Source: RBG-16-64-43 sp964353865
GTDB taxonomy: Bacteria > Chloroflexota > Anaerolineae > Anaerolineales > RBG-16-64-43
Reading direction: 5' to 3'
Assembly (NCBI GenBank): GCA_964353865.1
Contig: CAYGXJ010000115.1
Location: 1 to 39,672 of the forward strand
Length of the DNA: 39,672 bases
The translations under genes were made by a program, and so were the position numbers. This document shows, in pieces, positions 7,977 through 15,554 of the stretch. Numbering within the stretch: position 1 is the stretch's first letter; every line of letters begins with the position of its first letter. The notes below the pieces were generated by a model. It saw only the letters and a program-made list of their open reading frames with translations, did no database searches and had not been told where the DNA came from.

Positions 7977-8090
7977 GATGTGTGCACGCCGAAGGTGCCC
8001 CTCACCGCTCGGCGCGTATCTTCACAACGGAGCGAATGCGTTTTTCAGCTCCGGAAACCATATGGGAGAGACACAACTCAGACCAGCAGA

Positions 8091-8110
8091 CGCTTCCCGC
8101 GCGGGAAGCG
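8091..8110. promoter_or_regulatory. Perfect 20-bp palindrome in the dnaA leader
   Basis: CGCTTCCCGCGCGGGAAGCG is a perfect inverted repeat without spacer, 31 bp upstream of the dnaA start codon. As DNA it is a good dimer-protein operator. As RNA it could fold as an 8-bp stem with a GCGC loop close to the ribosome binding site. Either would suit control of dnaA expression; the ligand is unknown. Confidence 0.55.
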
Positions 8111-8141
8111 AAACGGCGCATCGCTGTAGATCGAGGCCCGC

Positions 8142-9509
8142 ATGAACGGCGAACAGGCTTGGCAGGCGGCAATTGGGCAGCTGCAAATGGAATTGAGCAA
8201 GGCGACCTTCGATACCTGGGTCCGCGACGCGCACTTTGCCTCGTACGCGGAGGGAACCTTTACCATCTCGGTGCTCAACGGATATGCCCGCGATTGGCTG
8301 GAAGACCGCCTGGCCAGCACCGCCCGCCGCATCCTGACCGGCGTGTGGGGCTCGCCGGTCGAGGTGCGCTTCGTCGTCGGCCGCCCCGCCCCTGCGGATG
8401 ACCCGCTCGTCGCGCCATCCGAGGCCCCTCGAGCCGCGGCCTCTGCACCCTCGGCGAGCGGCGCGCGGCCGGCCGGACCCAACCTCAACCCGCGCTACAC
8501 ATTCGCCACCTTCGTCGTGGGCAACAGCAACCGCCTCGCCCATGCGGCCTCGCTGGCGGTCGCCGAGAACCCGGCGCAGGCCTACAACCCGCTCTTTCTG
8601 TACGGCGGCGTGGGGCTGGGCAAGACTCACCTGCTGCACGCCATCGCCAACCTGTGCGTTGCGCGCGGCTCGGAGGTGCTCTACGTCACCTCCGAGGACT
8701 TTACCAACGATCTGATCAACGCCATCCGCGGTCACACCACAGACGCCTTCCGCGAGAAATACCGCCGCCTGGATGTGCTGTTGATCGACGACATCCAGTT
8801 CATCGCCGGCAAAGAATCCACACAGGAAGAGTTCTTTCATACCTTCAACGCGATGCACGGGCAGGACCACCAGATCGTGCTCTCCTCCGACCGGCCGCCC
8901 AAGGCCATGATCACCCTCGAAGAGCGGCTGCGCTCGCGCTTCGAGTGGGGCCTCGCCGCCGATATCCAACCGCCGGACCTCGAGACGCGCCAGGCGATCT
9001 TGCGCTCAAAGGCCGAACGCGCCGGGCGTGCCGTGCCGCCCGAGGTACTCGAGCTCATCGCCCGCCGCGTGCAGAGCAATATCCGCGAACTCGAAGGCGC
9101 CCTCACGCGCCTGATCGCTCTCGCAGATTTGAGCGGCATGCCCCTGGCCGCAGAAATGGTCGAGCCCTCGCTGGCCGATCTCTTGCCTAAGAACCGCCCG
9201 CTCGATCCAGCGGTGATTATTGAGGCCGTCGCGTCGCATTTCGCCGTCGACCGCGACCGCCTGCTTGGCAAGGACCGCTCTCGCGAGATCGCGCTTCCGC
9301 GCCAAGTAGCGATGTATCTCATTCGCGAGGAGACCAATACCTCGCTGCCACACATCGGCCAGGTGCTCGGCGGCCGCGACCACACCACCATCATGTACGG
9401 CTGCGAAAAGATCGGCGGCCTCCTGGAACATGACGACAATCTTCGACGGGAGGTTATGGCCATTCGCCAGCAGCTGTACAATCCTCGGCCGCTGATGGTT
9501 GCTGCCTAA
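8142..9509 (+). CDS. dnaA: Chromosomal replication initiator protein DnaA
   Basis: DnaA binds DnaA boxes, opens the origin and loads the helicase. The protein is 455 residues. Domain I is about residues 1-80 (WQAAIGQLQMELSKATFDTW). A short Ala/Pro-rich domain II linker (81-115) follows. The AAA+ domain III has Walker A GGVGLGKTH (155-163) and Walker B VLLIDDIQF (212-220). Domain IV carries the helix-turn-helix signature GGRDHTTIMYGCEKI near residues 420-435. The start is set by GAGG six bases upstream and the canonical N-terminus. dnaN does not follow, unlike the common dnaA-dnaN order. The gene has its own promoter and a downstream terminator, so it is monocistronic. The following 570 bp carry a DnaA-box cluster. 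Confidence 0.98.
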   Translation: MNGEQAWQAAIGQLQMELSKATFDTWVRDAHFASYAEGTFTISVLNGYARDWLEDRLASTARRILTGVWGSPVEVRFVVGRPAPADDPLVAPSEAPRAAASAPSASGARPAGPNLNPRYTFATFVVGNSNRLAHAASLAVAENPAQAYNPLFLYGGVGLGKTHLLHAIANLCVARGSEVLYVTSEDFTNDLINAIRGHTTDAFREKYRRLDVLLIDDIQFIAGKESTQEEFFHTFNAMHGQDHQIVLSSDRPPKAMITLEERLRSRFEWGLAADIQPPDLETRQAILRSKAERAGRAVPPEVLELIARRVQSNIRELEGALTRLIALADLSGMPLAAEMVEPSLADLLPKNRPLDPAVIIEAVASHFAVDRDRLLGKDRSREIALPRQVAMYLIREETNTSLPHIGQVLGGRDHTTIMYGCEKIGGLLEHDDNLRREVMAIRQQLYNPRPLMVAA

Positions 9510-9534
9510 TGGTCTGCCGCTCCGCTCACACTCG

Positions 9535-9570
9535 AATGCCCAGGGCCTGTGGAAAGCCCGGGCATTTTCT
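9535..9570 (+). terminator. Rho-independent terminator of dnaA
   Basis: AATGCCC (9535-9541) pairs with GGGCATT (9560-9566), continued after a bulged A by GGGC/GCCC, with a 9-nt loop and the tail TTTCT. The loop contains a DnaA-box-like TGTGGAAA. It begins 26 bp after the dnaA stop. Confidence 0.65.
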
Positions 9571-9690
9571 GTGGATGCACGCGGAACGCCGCTCCCCTGC
9601 GCCTGTTTCTCCCCGCGACAATCGATCATCCTTCCACATATCAACAGCTGGCCGCTCCACCGCCTGTGGACGGCGGGGCGAGCTCTGCGC

Positions 9691-9720
9691 TGTGGATAAG
9701 TGGCATGTTTCTGTGGATAA
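9691..9720 (-). promoter_or_regulatory. Two perfect DnaA boxes
   Basis: TTATCCACA on the minus strand at 9691-9699 and 9712-9720, spaced 21 bp start to start (two helical turns), so both face the same side of the DNA. This is the core of the candidate origin. Confidence 0.75.
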
Positions 9721-10029
9721 GCCGCATCATCTGGGGAGAGGGCGAGACTGCGAGCTGTTTTCTGGCGGCTTTTTTAAGGCTAATGACGCCCGACAAGCAA
9801 CTCAGGTGGGGGCGCGTGCGCGGCGGCTGTCTCTGCTCTCTTCCACGCAGTTCCTGGTTCTCCACCGGCGGCCAATAACTCCATCCGAGGCCGCTCAATC
9901 GGCGGCGGGCATTTTTGCCACAATTGATACTCGTGGCGTCGCTTCGTCTCGCCGCCTGTGGTCACCCTCCACATCTCCCCAGGCCCTACGACGACTTCGA
10001 TTAACCCATGTAGGAGGGACGGAAGAGAG

Positions 10030-10083
10030 ATGCTGATTCTCCCCAATCGCGCAGCTCACCCCGGCCACACCGGGGCTGCATGA
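10030..10083 (+). CDS. Short upstream ORF (17 codons) overlapping the DUF1786-like start
   Basis: ATG at 10030 follows a purine-rich leader (GGAGGGACGGAAGAGAG) and reads MLILPNRAAHPGHTGAA before TGA at 10081-10083. That stop overlaps the ATG of the next gene as ATGA. The ORF contains a 6-bp hairpin (10059-10064 with 10070-10075) that would hide the region just before the next start codon. It may be a leader peptide for translational coupling. Protein function is not implied; it could be a fortuitous frame. Confidence 0.4.
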   Translation: MLILPNRAAHPGHTGAA

Positions 10084-11240
10084 GAATACTCGCGGTCGAC
10101 ATTGGCACAGGGACGCAGGACATACTCTATCTCGATACACGCCTCAGCCCGGAAAACGCGTACAAACTCGTTTTGCCGGCGCCCACCCTGATCATCCAGC
10201 GCCAGATACATGATGCAACCCGGCGCGGAGTTCCACTCGCGCTCGAAGGGTGCATGATGGGCGGCGGGCCCAGCGCCTGGGCCGCCGAGGCCCATGTGCG
10301 CAGCGGGCAGGCTGTCTTTGCCACGCCGGAAGCGGCGCGATCCTTCAACGACGACCTGCGGGTGGTTGAAGAGCAGATGGGTCTGCACCTAGTTGAGCAA
10401 GACGAGCTGAGGCGGCTTCCGTCGCAAACGGAGCACATCCGCTTGGGCGATTTCGACATTGAGCCTATTCGGCGGGCGCTGAGCCAATTCGGTGTGCGGC
10501 TCACTCCCGATCTTCTGGCGCTGGCAGCATTTGATCATGGCGACGCACCACGCGGTGTGTCCGATCGCCAATTCCGTTTTGACTATCTCGACCGGCAGAT
10601 CCGCGAGGCCCGGCAACTCTCGCGCTTTGCCTTCGCGGCCACCTGCGTGCCTGCCTCGATGACCCGGTTGCTGGCTCTGGCTGAAAGCGGGCGCGAGGCG
10701 GCCGAGCGGGTGATGGTCATGGACAGCGCGCCGGCGGCCGTGCTCGGCGCCTTGCTCGACCCGTGGGTGGCCGAGTTGCAGGCGCCGCTCGTGGCGAACG
10801 TCGGCAACTTTCATGTGCTGTGCTTCCGCTTGCGGCGCACCACCGAGGGCGAGCACACCATCGAAGGCCTCTTCGAGCATCACACCGGGTTGGTGACGCA
10901 AAGCGAACTCGAGAGGTTGATGCGCGCACTGGCGGAGGGAAAGCTGACGCAGGCCGAGGTCTTCGAGGCCAACGGGCATGGGGCGCTCATCTACCCGAGC
11001 CACAGCCTTGGACTGGGCAGCCTGGCGAGCCCGCTGGTGGTCGTCGGTCCGCGGCGAGGCCTGATGCAAGGGTCGGCGCTCAGGCCGTACTTCGCTGCGC
11101 CCTTCGGCGACATGATGTTGGCTGGCGCCTTTGGTTTGGTCCGCGCCGCAGCGGACGTATTCGCAGATCTTCGGCTCGAATTGTTGGCTGCCCTCATGCA
11201 ACCGAGCCAGACAGCGCCGTGGGATGTTTTCGATGAATAA
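10080..11240 (+). CDS. DUF1786-like protein with ASKHA-type (sugar kinase/actin-like) fold
   Basis: A 386-residue soluble protein. The N-terminus MRILAVDIGTGTQDILYLDT resembles the phosphate-1 loop of sugar kinase/Hsp70/actin (ASKHA) proteins. The segment KLVLPAPTLIIQRQI and the later ALEGCMMGGGPSAWAAEAHV fit the DUF1786 family, loosely annotated as pyruvate formate-lyase activating-like but without demonstrated function. A second ASKHA-like glycine motif is VANVGNFHVLCFRL (about residues 239-252), and VVVGPRRGL lies near the C-terminus. No CxxxCxxC radical-SAM cluster is visible, so activase activity is not supported. It stands alone, between the candidate origin and the BMP operon. Its start overlaps a 17-codon ORF, suggesting coupled translation; its own ribosome binding site is poor. 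Confidence 0.75.
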   Translation: MRILAVDIGTGTQDILYLDTRLSPENAYKLVLPAPTLIIQRQIHDATRRGVPLALEGCMMGGGPSAWAAEAHVRSGQAVFATPEAARSFNDDLRVVEEQMGLHLVEQDELRRLPSQTEHIRLGDFDIEPIRRALSQFGVRLTPDLLALAAFDHGDAPRGVSDRQFRFDYLDRQIREARQLSRFAFAATCVPASMTRLLALAESGREAAERVMVMDSAPAAVLGALLDPWVAELQAPLVANVGNFHVLCFRLRRTTEGEHTIEGLFEHHTGLVTQSELERLMRALAEGKLTQAEVFEANGHGALIYPSHSLGLGSLASPLVVVGPRRGLMQGSALRPYFAAPFGDMMLAGAFGLVRAAADVFADLRLELLAALMQPSQTAPWDVFDE

Positions 11241-11257
11241 CGGCCGACGGGACCGAG

Positions 11258-11286
11258 TTGCGCCGCGCATGGCTTCGTGATAGTAT
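11258..11286 (+). promoter_or_regulatory. Promoter of the BMP-type transporter operon
   Basis: The -35 TTGCGC is at 11258-11263 and the -10 TAGTAT at 11281-11286, with a 17-bp spacer and TGA immediately before the -10 (extended -10). The leader to the ATG at 11416 is about 120 nt. Confidence 0.55.
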
Positions 11287-11415
11287 TGTCAGCAACCCCC
11301 AAGACAGTTCACTTCCCCGCGGAAAGGAGGGATCGCCCCAACGCTCATCCCCTGGACGCTCACGGCACGCACGTCGTCTCAAGCCGAGTGACAAATTCTC
11401 TGGAGGAGAAAGAAC

Positions 11416-12537
11416 ATGCACAAGCGACTGTACGCAGTTCTGGCCATTGTCATGATGGCCTCCCTCGTTCTGGCGGGCTGCGCCACGCCGACAGCGGCCC
11501 CGACCGAAGCCCCGGTGGTTCCCACCAAAGCGCCGGTTGTTCCGACCAAGGCCCCACCCACCGCGGTCCCGCTCCCGGGCGCGGGCTACATTGCCTGCCA
11601 GGTGTCGGACACCGGCGGCACGGATGACAAGTCCTTCAACCAGTTTGCCTGGGTCGGGTTTGAGCGCGCCCGGGATGAGTTGGGCGTCGATATTCGCTTC
11701 CTCGAGTCAAAGGGCGAGGCCGACTACGAGCCGAACCTGAACGCCTTCGTCGGGGAAGGCTGCAACACGATCTTCGGCGTGGGCTACCTGCTGGATGGTG
11801 CCCTGGCGAAAACTGCGCCTGCCAATCCGGATATCAGTTTCGGAGGCATCGACTGTTGGTCGCCTGATGTGGCGAACTACATGGGCAGCTACTACAACAT
11901 CCATGAAGCCACGATGCTGGCCGGCTATCTGGCGGCGGGCATGACCAAGACCGGGATTGTCGGCGTGTACGCCGGCCTCAACATCCCGCCGGTCACCGCC
12001 TTCAGCGATGGCTACTACATGGGTATCGACGCCTACAACAAGGCACACGGCACGAGCGTGAAGCTCGTGGGCTGGGACCCGGTGGCGAAGGATGGCCTGT
12101 TCACCGGTGACTTTACCGACACCGACAAGGGTCGCACGATGACCGAGACGCTGCTCGACGCGGGCGCCGACATTATCATGCCCGTGGCCGGCCCGGTGGG
12201 CGCGGGGAGCCTGGCGGTCTTCGAAGAGCGCGGCACCGGCCTGCTCATCGGTGTGGACACCGACTGGAGCGCGTTTTATCCGGATCAGGCCGACTTCGTG
12301 CTGGCCAGCGCCATGAAGCGCATGGACCTGTTTGTCTTTGACACCGTCAAGGCAGGCGTGGACGGCACGTTCAAGGGCGGCAACTTCACCGGTACGCTCG
12401 CGAACGGCCGCGTGTCCATGGATGTGGGTTCCGCGTGGATTGCCAAGGTCCCGGCCGCTTTGATGGCTGAGATCGAGGCGCTGAAGGCCAAGATCATCTC
12501 TGGCGAAGTGAGCGCCAAGTTCCCGCGCGCAAGCTAG
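11416..12537 (+). CDS. BMP-family substrate-binding lipoprotein of an ABC importer
   Basis: A 373-residue Basic Membrane Protein (PnrA-like) family lipoprotein that would capture nucleosides or related ligands outside the membrane. The signal peptide ends at the lipobox LAGC (Cys22). A Pro/Thr/Ala linker with a repeated VVPTKAP follows (about residues 23-55), then the binding domain starting at GYIACQVSDTGGTDDKSFNQ. Typical family segments are FGVGYLLDGALAKTAPANPD, TKTGIVGVYAG and the final VSAKFPRAS. The ribosome binding site GGAGGAGA is strong. A hairpin terminator follows, then the ATPase and two permeases, so this is the first gene of an uptake locus. Nucleoside specificity is inferred from family context, not proven. 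Confidence 0.93.
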   Translation: MHKRLYAVLAIVMMASLVLAGCATPTAAPTEAPVVPTKAPVVPTKAPPTAVPLPGAGYIACQVSDTGGTDDKSFNQFAWVGFERARDELGVDIRFLESKGEADYEPNLNAFVGEGCNTIFGVGYLLDGALAKTAPANPDISFGGIDCWSPDVANYMGSYYNIHEATMLAGYLAAGMTKTGIVGVYAGLNIPPVTAFSDGYYMGIDAYNKAHGTSVKLVGWDPVAKDGLFTGDFTDTDKGRTMTETLLDAGADIIMPVAGPVGAGSLAVFEERGTGLLIGVDTDWSAFYPDQADFVLASAMKRMDLFVFDTVKAGVDGTFKGGNFTGTLANGRVSMDVGSAWIAKVPAALMAEIEALKAKIISGEVSAKFPRAS

Positions 12538-12569
12538 TTCGTCAGGGTATAGCGCACGAATCTCATACG

Positions 12570-12606
12570 CAAACAAGAGCCAGGACGGCCTCCTGGCTTT
12601 TGTTTG
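12570..12606 (+). terminator. Strong hairpin terminator/attenuator after the binding-protein gene
   Basis: Arms 12570-12585 and 12591-12606 form 16 pairs with one G-U wobble around a 5-nt loop. The right arm contains TTTTGTTT. A-rich/T-rich symmetry could allow action in both directions. It separates the abundant binding protein from the transporter genes. Confidence 0.75.
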
Positions 12607-12628
12607 CTAGTTCGCGGAGCAGGCGCAA

Positions 12629-12657
12629 TTGCCTGCCGCGGAGTTCTGTGCTGTAAT
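12629..12657 (+). promoter_or_regulatory. Internal promoter for the ABC ATPase/permease genes
   Basis: TTGCCT (12629-12634), 17-bp spacer, then TGTAAT (12652-12657), preceded by TGC as an extended -10. It lies right after the hairpin terminator and 72 bp before the ATPase start, so it would give independent expression of the transporter core. Confidence 0.5.
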
Positions 12658-12728
12658 ACCCGGCATCGCAGAATGCTCTTGACTATCCCTGCCGACGTCC
12701 TCTGGGACCTTCCTGTAAAGAGGCTCGC

Positions 12729-14255
12729 ATGACGCCTATCCTTGAACTTGACGGCATTACCAAACGCTTCCCGGGCGTCCTGGCCAATGACCGGATTAGC
12801 CTGTCGCTGGAAGAGGGGGAGATCCACGCCCTACTGGGTGAGAATGGCGCTGGCAAGACCACGTTAATGAACGTCCTCTACGGGTTGTACCACCCGGATG
12901 AGGGCCAGATCCGCATTCGGGGACAAGTCACCCGCATCCGATCCTCCGGCGACGCGATCCGAGCTGGGATCGGCATGGTCCACCAGCACTTCATGCTCAT
13001 CCCGGTCTTCACGGTCACCGAAAACGTCATGCTGGGGGACGAGTCGACGAAGTTCGGCGGGATCCTGGATCGCGGATCGACGGCCGGGCGCATCCGCGAG
13101 ATCTCCACCACCTATAAGCTCGAGATCGATCCCGCCGCACGGGTCAGCACGCTGCCCGTGGGCGTCCAGCAACGGGTGGAGATCATCAAGCTGCTCTACC
13201 GCGAGGCCAGCATCCTTATCTTCGACGAACCAACCTCGGTGCTCACCCCTCAGGAGGCCGATCAGCTGTTCGGCATCATGCGCTCGCTGGCGAAGAGCGG
13301 GAAGTCGATCATCTTCATCACCCACAAGCTGCGCGAGGTGCTAGAGGTGGCGGACCGCATCACCGTGATCCGCCAGGGCCGGGTCATCGGCACCACCACG
13401 CCGCAGGACGCCGACATGGGCAAGCTGGCGTCGATGATGGTGGGGCGGGATGTGGTCCTGGAGATCGAGAAGGCGAAGGCCCGGCCGGCGGAGGTGACGC
13501 TGCGGGTGCAGAACCTCAAGGTGCTTTCGGATCGGAACGCGCTGGCGGTGAACGGCGTGAGCTTCGAGCTATCGGGCGGAGAGGTGCTGGGCGTCGCCGG
13601 TGTGCAGGGCAACGGACAGACAGAGCTGGTGGAAGCGCTGACCGGGTTGCGCCGTCCGGTCGATGGCCGCATCGAGCTGCTCGGGACGGATGTCACGCAC
13701 GCCACGCCGCGCCAGATCACCGAGCTTGGGACGGCGCACATCCCCGAAGACCGCCAGCGCGACGGGCTGGTGCTCTCGTATCCAGTCACCGACAACCTGG
13801 TGCTGAATACCTACTACCTTAAGCCCTTCGCCGAGAGGGCCGTCCTGCGGCGGGAGGCGATCCTCGATCGTGCGACCGAGCTGGTCGAGGCGTTCGACAT
13901 TCGCGCCCCATCTCCGCTGGTGGATGTCAGCACGCTGTCCGGCGGCAACCAGCAGAAAGTGATCGTGGCCCGCGAGCTGTCGCGCCCGATCAAGCTGCTG
14001 GTGGCGGCCCAGCCCACGCGCGGACTGGACGTGGGGTCAATTGAGTATATCCACAGTCGTGTGATCGAGAAGCGGGATGAGGGCGTGGCCGTGCTGCTGG
14101 TGTCGACGGAGCTGGACGAGATCATGCAGCTCTCGGATCGGATTGCTGTCATGTACCGGGGGCAGATCGTGGACATCGTGCCCATTGAGGACGCGACCAA
14201 GGAGCGGATCGGGCTGTTGATGGCTGGCATACACCCTGGGCAGGCGGGCGCCTAG
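12729..14255 (+). CDS. ABC transporter ATPase with two nucleotide-binding domains (BMP/nucleoside type)
   Basis: A 508-residue double ATPase like those of ribose- and nucleoside-type importers. Domain 1 (about 1-250) has Walker A GENGAGKTT (37-45), the Q-loop region VHQHFMLIP and Walker B ILIFDEPTSVLTP. Its signature loop reads LPVGVQQRVEI rather than LSGGQ. Domain 2 (about 260-508) has a degenerate Walker A GVQGNGQTE and an intact LSGGNQQK signature. Its Walker B region reads LLVAAQPTRGLD, without the usual catalytic acidic pair. Such asymmetry is normal in this subfamily. GAGG precedes the ATG. The two permease genes follow directly, and its own promoter lies upstream. Confidence 0.94.
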   Translation: MTPILELDGITKRFPGVLANDRISLSLEEGEIHALLGENGAGKTTLMNVLYGLYHPDEGQIRIRGQVTRIRSSGDAIRAGIGMVHQHFMLIPVFTVTENVMLGDESTKFGGILDRGSTAGRIREISTTYKLEIDPAARVSTLPVGVQQRVEIIKLLYREASILIFDEPTSVLTPQEADQLFGIMRSLAKSGKSIIFITHKLREVLEVADRITVIRQGRVIGTTTPQDADMGKLASMMVGRDVVLEIEKAKARPAEVTLRVQNLKVLSDRNALAVNGVSFELSGGEVLGVAGVQGNGQTELVEALTGLRRPVDGRIELLGTDVTHATPRQITELGTAHIPEDRQRDGLVLSYPVTDNLVLNTYYLKPFAERAVLRREAILDRATELVEAFDIRAPSPLVDVSTLSGGNQQKVIVARELSRPIKLLVAAQPTRGLDVGSIEYIHSRVIEKRDEGVAVLLVSTELDEIMQLSDRIAVMYRGQIVDIVPIEDATKERIGLLMAGIHPGQAGA

Positions 14256-14299
14256 CGGGCGTTCGCCTCAAGTCAAGGCTTCGCGTGAGGTTCGATCCC

Positions 14300-15550
14300 A
14301 TGACAGATGCTGAAGGCAAGACGAAGAAGGCCGGGAAATCCGCGGTCGGCATCTTCTTCGAAGAGGTCAGCCGGAGTTCCCTGATCGTTCCCGTCCTGGC
14401 GATCTTCAGCGGGCTCCTGCTGGGGGGCGTCATCGTCGCCCTGTCATCGGAAAACGTGTATACGATGTGGGCCGAATCGCCGATGCAAGCCATCGGCAAC
14501 GGGCTGAAGGCCGCCTGGGAATCCTATGTGACCCTGTTTAGCGGGGCCTTCGGCAGCCCGGCCAAGATAATTGCCGCAATCCAAGGTGGGGACGGCCTGG
14601 AAATCCGCCGGGCGTTCAATCCGCCGTTCGAGAGCCTGGTGAAGTCCATTCCATATATCTTCGGCGGCCTGGCGGTGGCGCTGGGTTTCCGCTCGGGCCT
14701 GTTCAACATCGGCGTTGAAGGCCAGATCTTCATGGGCGGGATCTTCTCGGTGTGGGTCGGCTACACCTTTCACGGGCTACCCGCCATCATCCACCTCCCG
14801 CTTGCTTTCCTGGCTGGAGCGCTGGGAGGGGCGCTGTGGGGGTTCATCCCCGGGCTCTTGAAAGCCAAAACCGGCGGCCACGAAGTGATCAACACGATCA
14901 TGATGAACTACATTGCCTTCCGGCTCACCGACTGGCTGCTGCGCGAGCCGATGAAGCGCCCGGGCTCCACCAACCCGATCAGCCCGATCATCGAGGACAG
15001 CGCCCGGTTACCGCAGTTCTTCCAGGATCCGATCCGCTTTCACCTTGGATTCTTCGTCGCCCTGGCTGTGGCGGCCCTGGTGTACTGGTTCCTGTTCAAG
15101 ACGAAGTGGGGGTTTGATCTGCGCACGGTGGGCGCCAACCCGCGCGCCGCGCGCTATGCGGGGATGAACATTGTCAAGAGCACAATCGTGGCGATGTCGC
15201 TCTCGGGCGCGCTGGCCGGGATGGCTGGCGCCAATGAGCTGCTGGGCGTGAACCATCACCTGTCGCAAACATTCTCTCCGGGGTACGGGTTCGACAGCAT
15301 CGCCCTGGCGCTGCTCGGCCGGAATCACCCGCTGGGGGTGGTGCTATCGGCGCTGCTGTTCGGCACGCTGCGCAACGGCGCCATGCGCATGCAGGCGGCG
15401 GCCGGCATCCCGATCGACATTATCTCGGTGATGCAGGCGCTGATCCTGGCCTTTATCGCCGCGCCGGCGATCGTCCGCACCATCTACCGCCTCAAGGAAC
15501 CCAAGAAGGCCGAAGCCGGAGTTCATGTAAGGGGCTGGGGAGGGAGCTGA
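14300..15550 (+). CDS. ABC transporter permease (BMP/nucleoside type), first subunit
   Basis: A 416-residue inner-membrane permease of the branched-chain/nucleoside (BPD_transp_2) type, related to YufP/NupP. About eight to ten hydrophobic helices are seen, beginning LIVPVLAIFSGLLLGGVIVAL (about 30-50). Diagnostic segments are GLFNIGVEGQIFMGG, GGHEVINTIMMNYIAF (the EAA-like coupling region) and GANPRAARYAGMNI. The start was set at ATG 14300, nine bases after GAGG; an in-frame GTG at 14285 is possible but lacks a site. It ends four bases before the second permease gene, so the two permeases probably form a heterodimer. Confidence 0.93.
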   Translation: MTDAEGKTKKAGKSAVGIFFEEVSRSSLIVPVLAIFSGLLLGGVIVALSSENVYTMWAESPMQAIGNGLKAAWESYVTLFSGAFGSPAKIIAAIQGGDGLEIRRAFNPPFESLVKSIPYIFGGLAVALGFRSGLFNIGVEGQIFMGGIFSVWVGYTFHGLPAIIHLPLAFLAGALGGALWGFIPGLLKAKTGGHEVINTIMMNYIAFRLTDWLLREPMKRPGSTNPISPIIEDSARLPQFFQDPIRFHLGFFVALAVAALVYWFLFKTKWGFDLRTVGANPRAARYAGMNIVKSTIVAMSLSGALAGMAGANELLGVNHHLSQTFSPGYGFDSIALALLGRNHPLGVVLSALLFGTLRNGAMRMQAAAGIPIDIISVMQALILAFIAAPAIVRTIYRLKEPKKAEAGVHVRGWGGS

Positions 15551-15554
15551 ACCG

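Larger units (their letters stand above)
9510..10079. other. Candidate chromosomal replication origin (oriC) downstream of dnaA
   Basis: A non-coding stretch with no plausible gene except a short ORF at its end. It has two perfect DnaA boxes on the minus strand (TGTGGATAA at 9691-9699 and 9712-9720). Same-orientation relatives are TGTGGAAAG (9548-9556), TGTGGATGC (9570-9578) and TGTGGACGG (9665-9673). All five share the core CTGTGGA. Opposite-orientation relatives are TTTGCCACA (9914-9922) and CCCTCCACA (9965-9973). A T-rich tract lies at about 9763-9780, a possible but weak unwinding element. Location beside dnaA plus box clustering supports oriC; no experiment is implied. Confidence 0.65.

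Noticed and set aside
7656..7978. Several short frames in the gatC-dnaA gap (about 70-90 codons)
   Set aside because: Biased, cysteine/arginine-rich translations with no ribosome binding site and no recognisable domain; one runs through the dnaA promoter.
8022..8969. Long antisense frame over dnaA
   Set aside because: Shadow of the high-GC codon pattern on the opposite strand; dnaA itself is unambiguous.
11490..11570. Short repeated GTTCC-AC-AAAGCGCC units as a tandem repeat or recombination site
   Set aside because: They encode the VVPTKAP repeat of the lipoprotein linker, so protein-level low complexity explains them.
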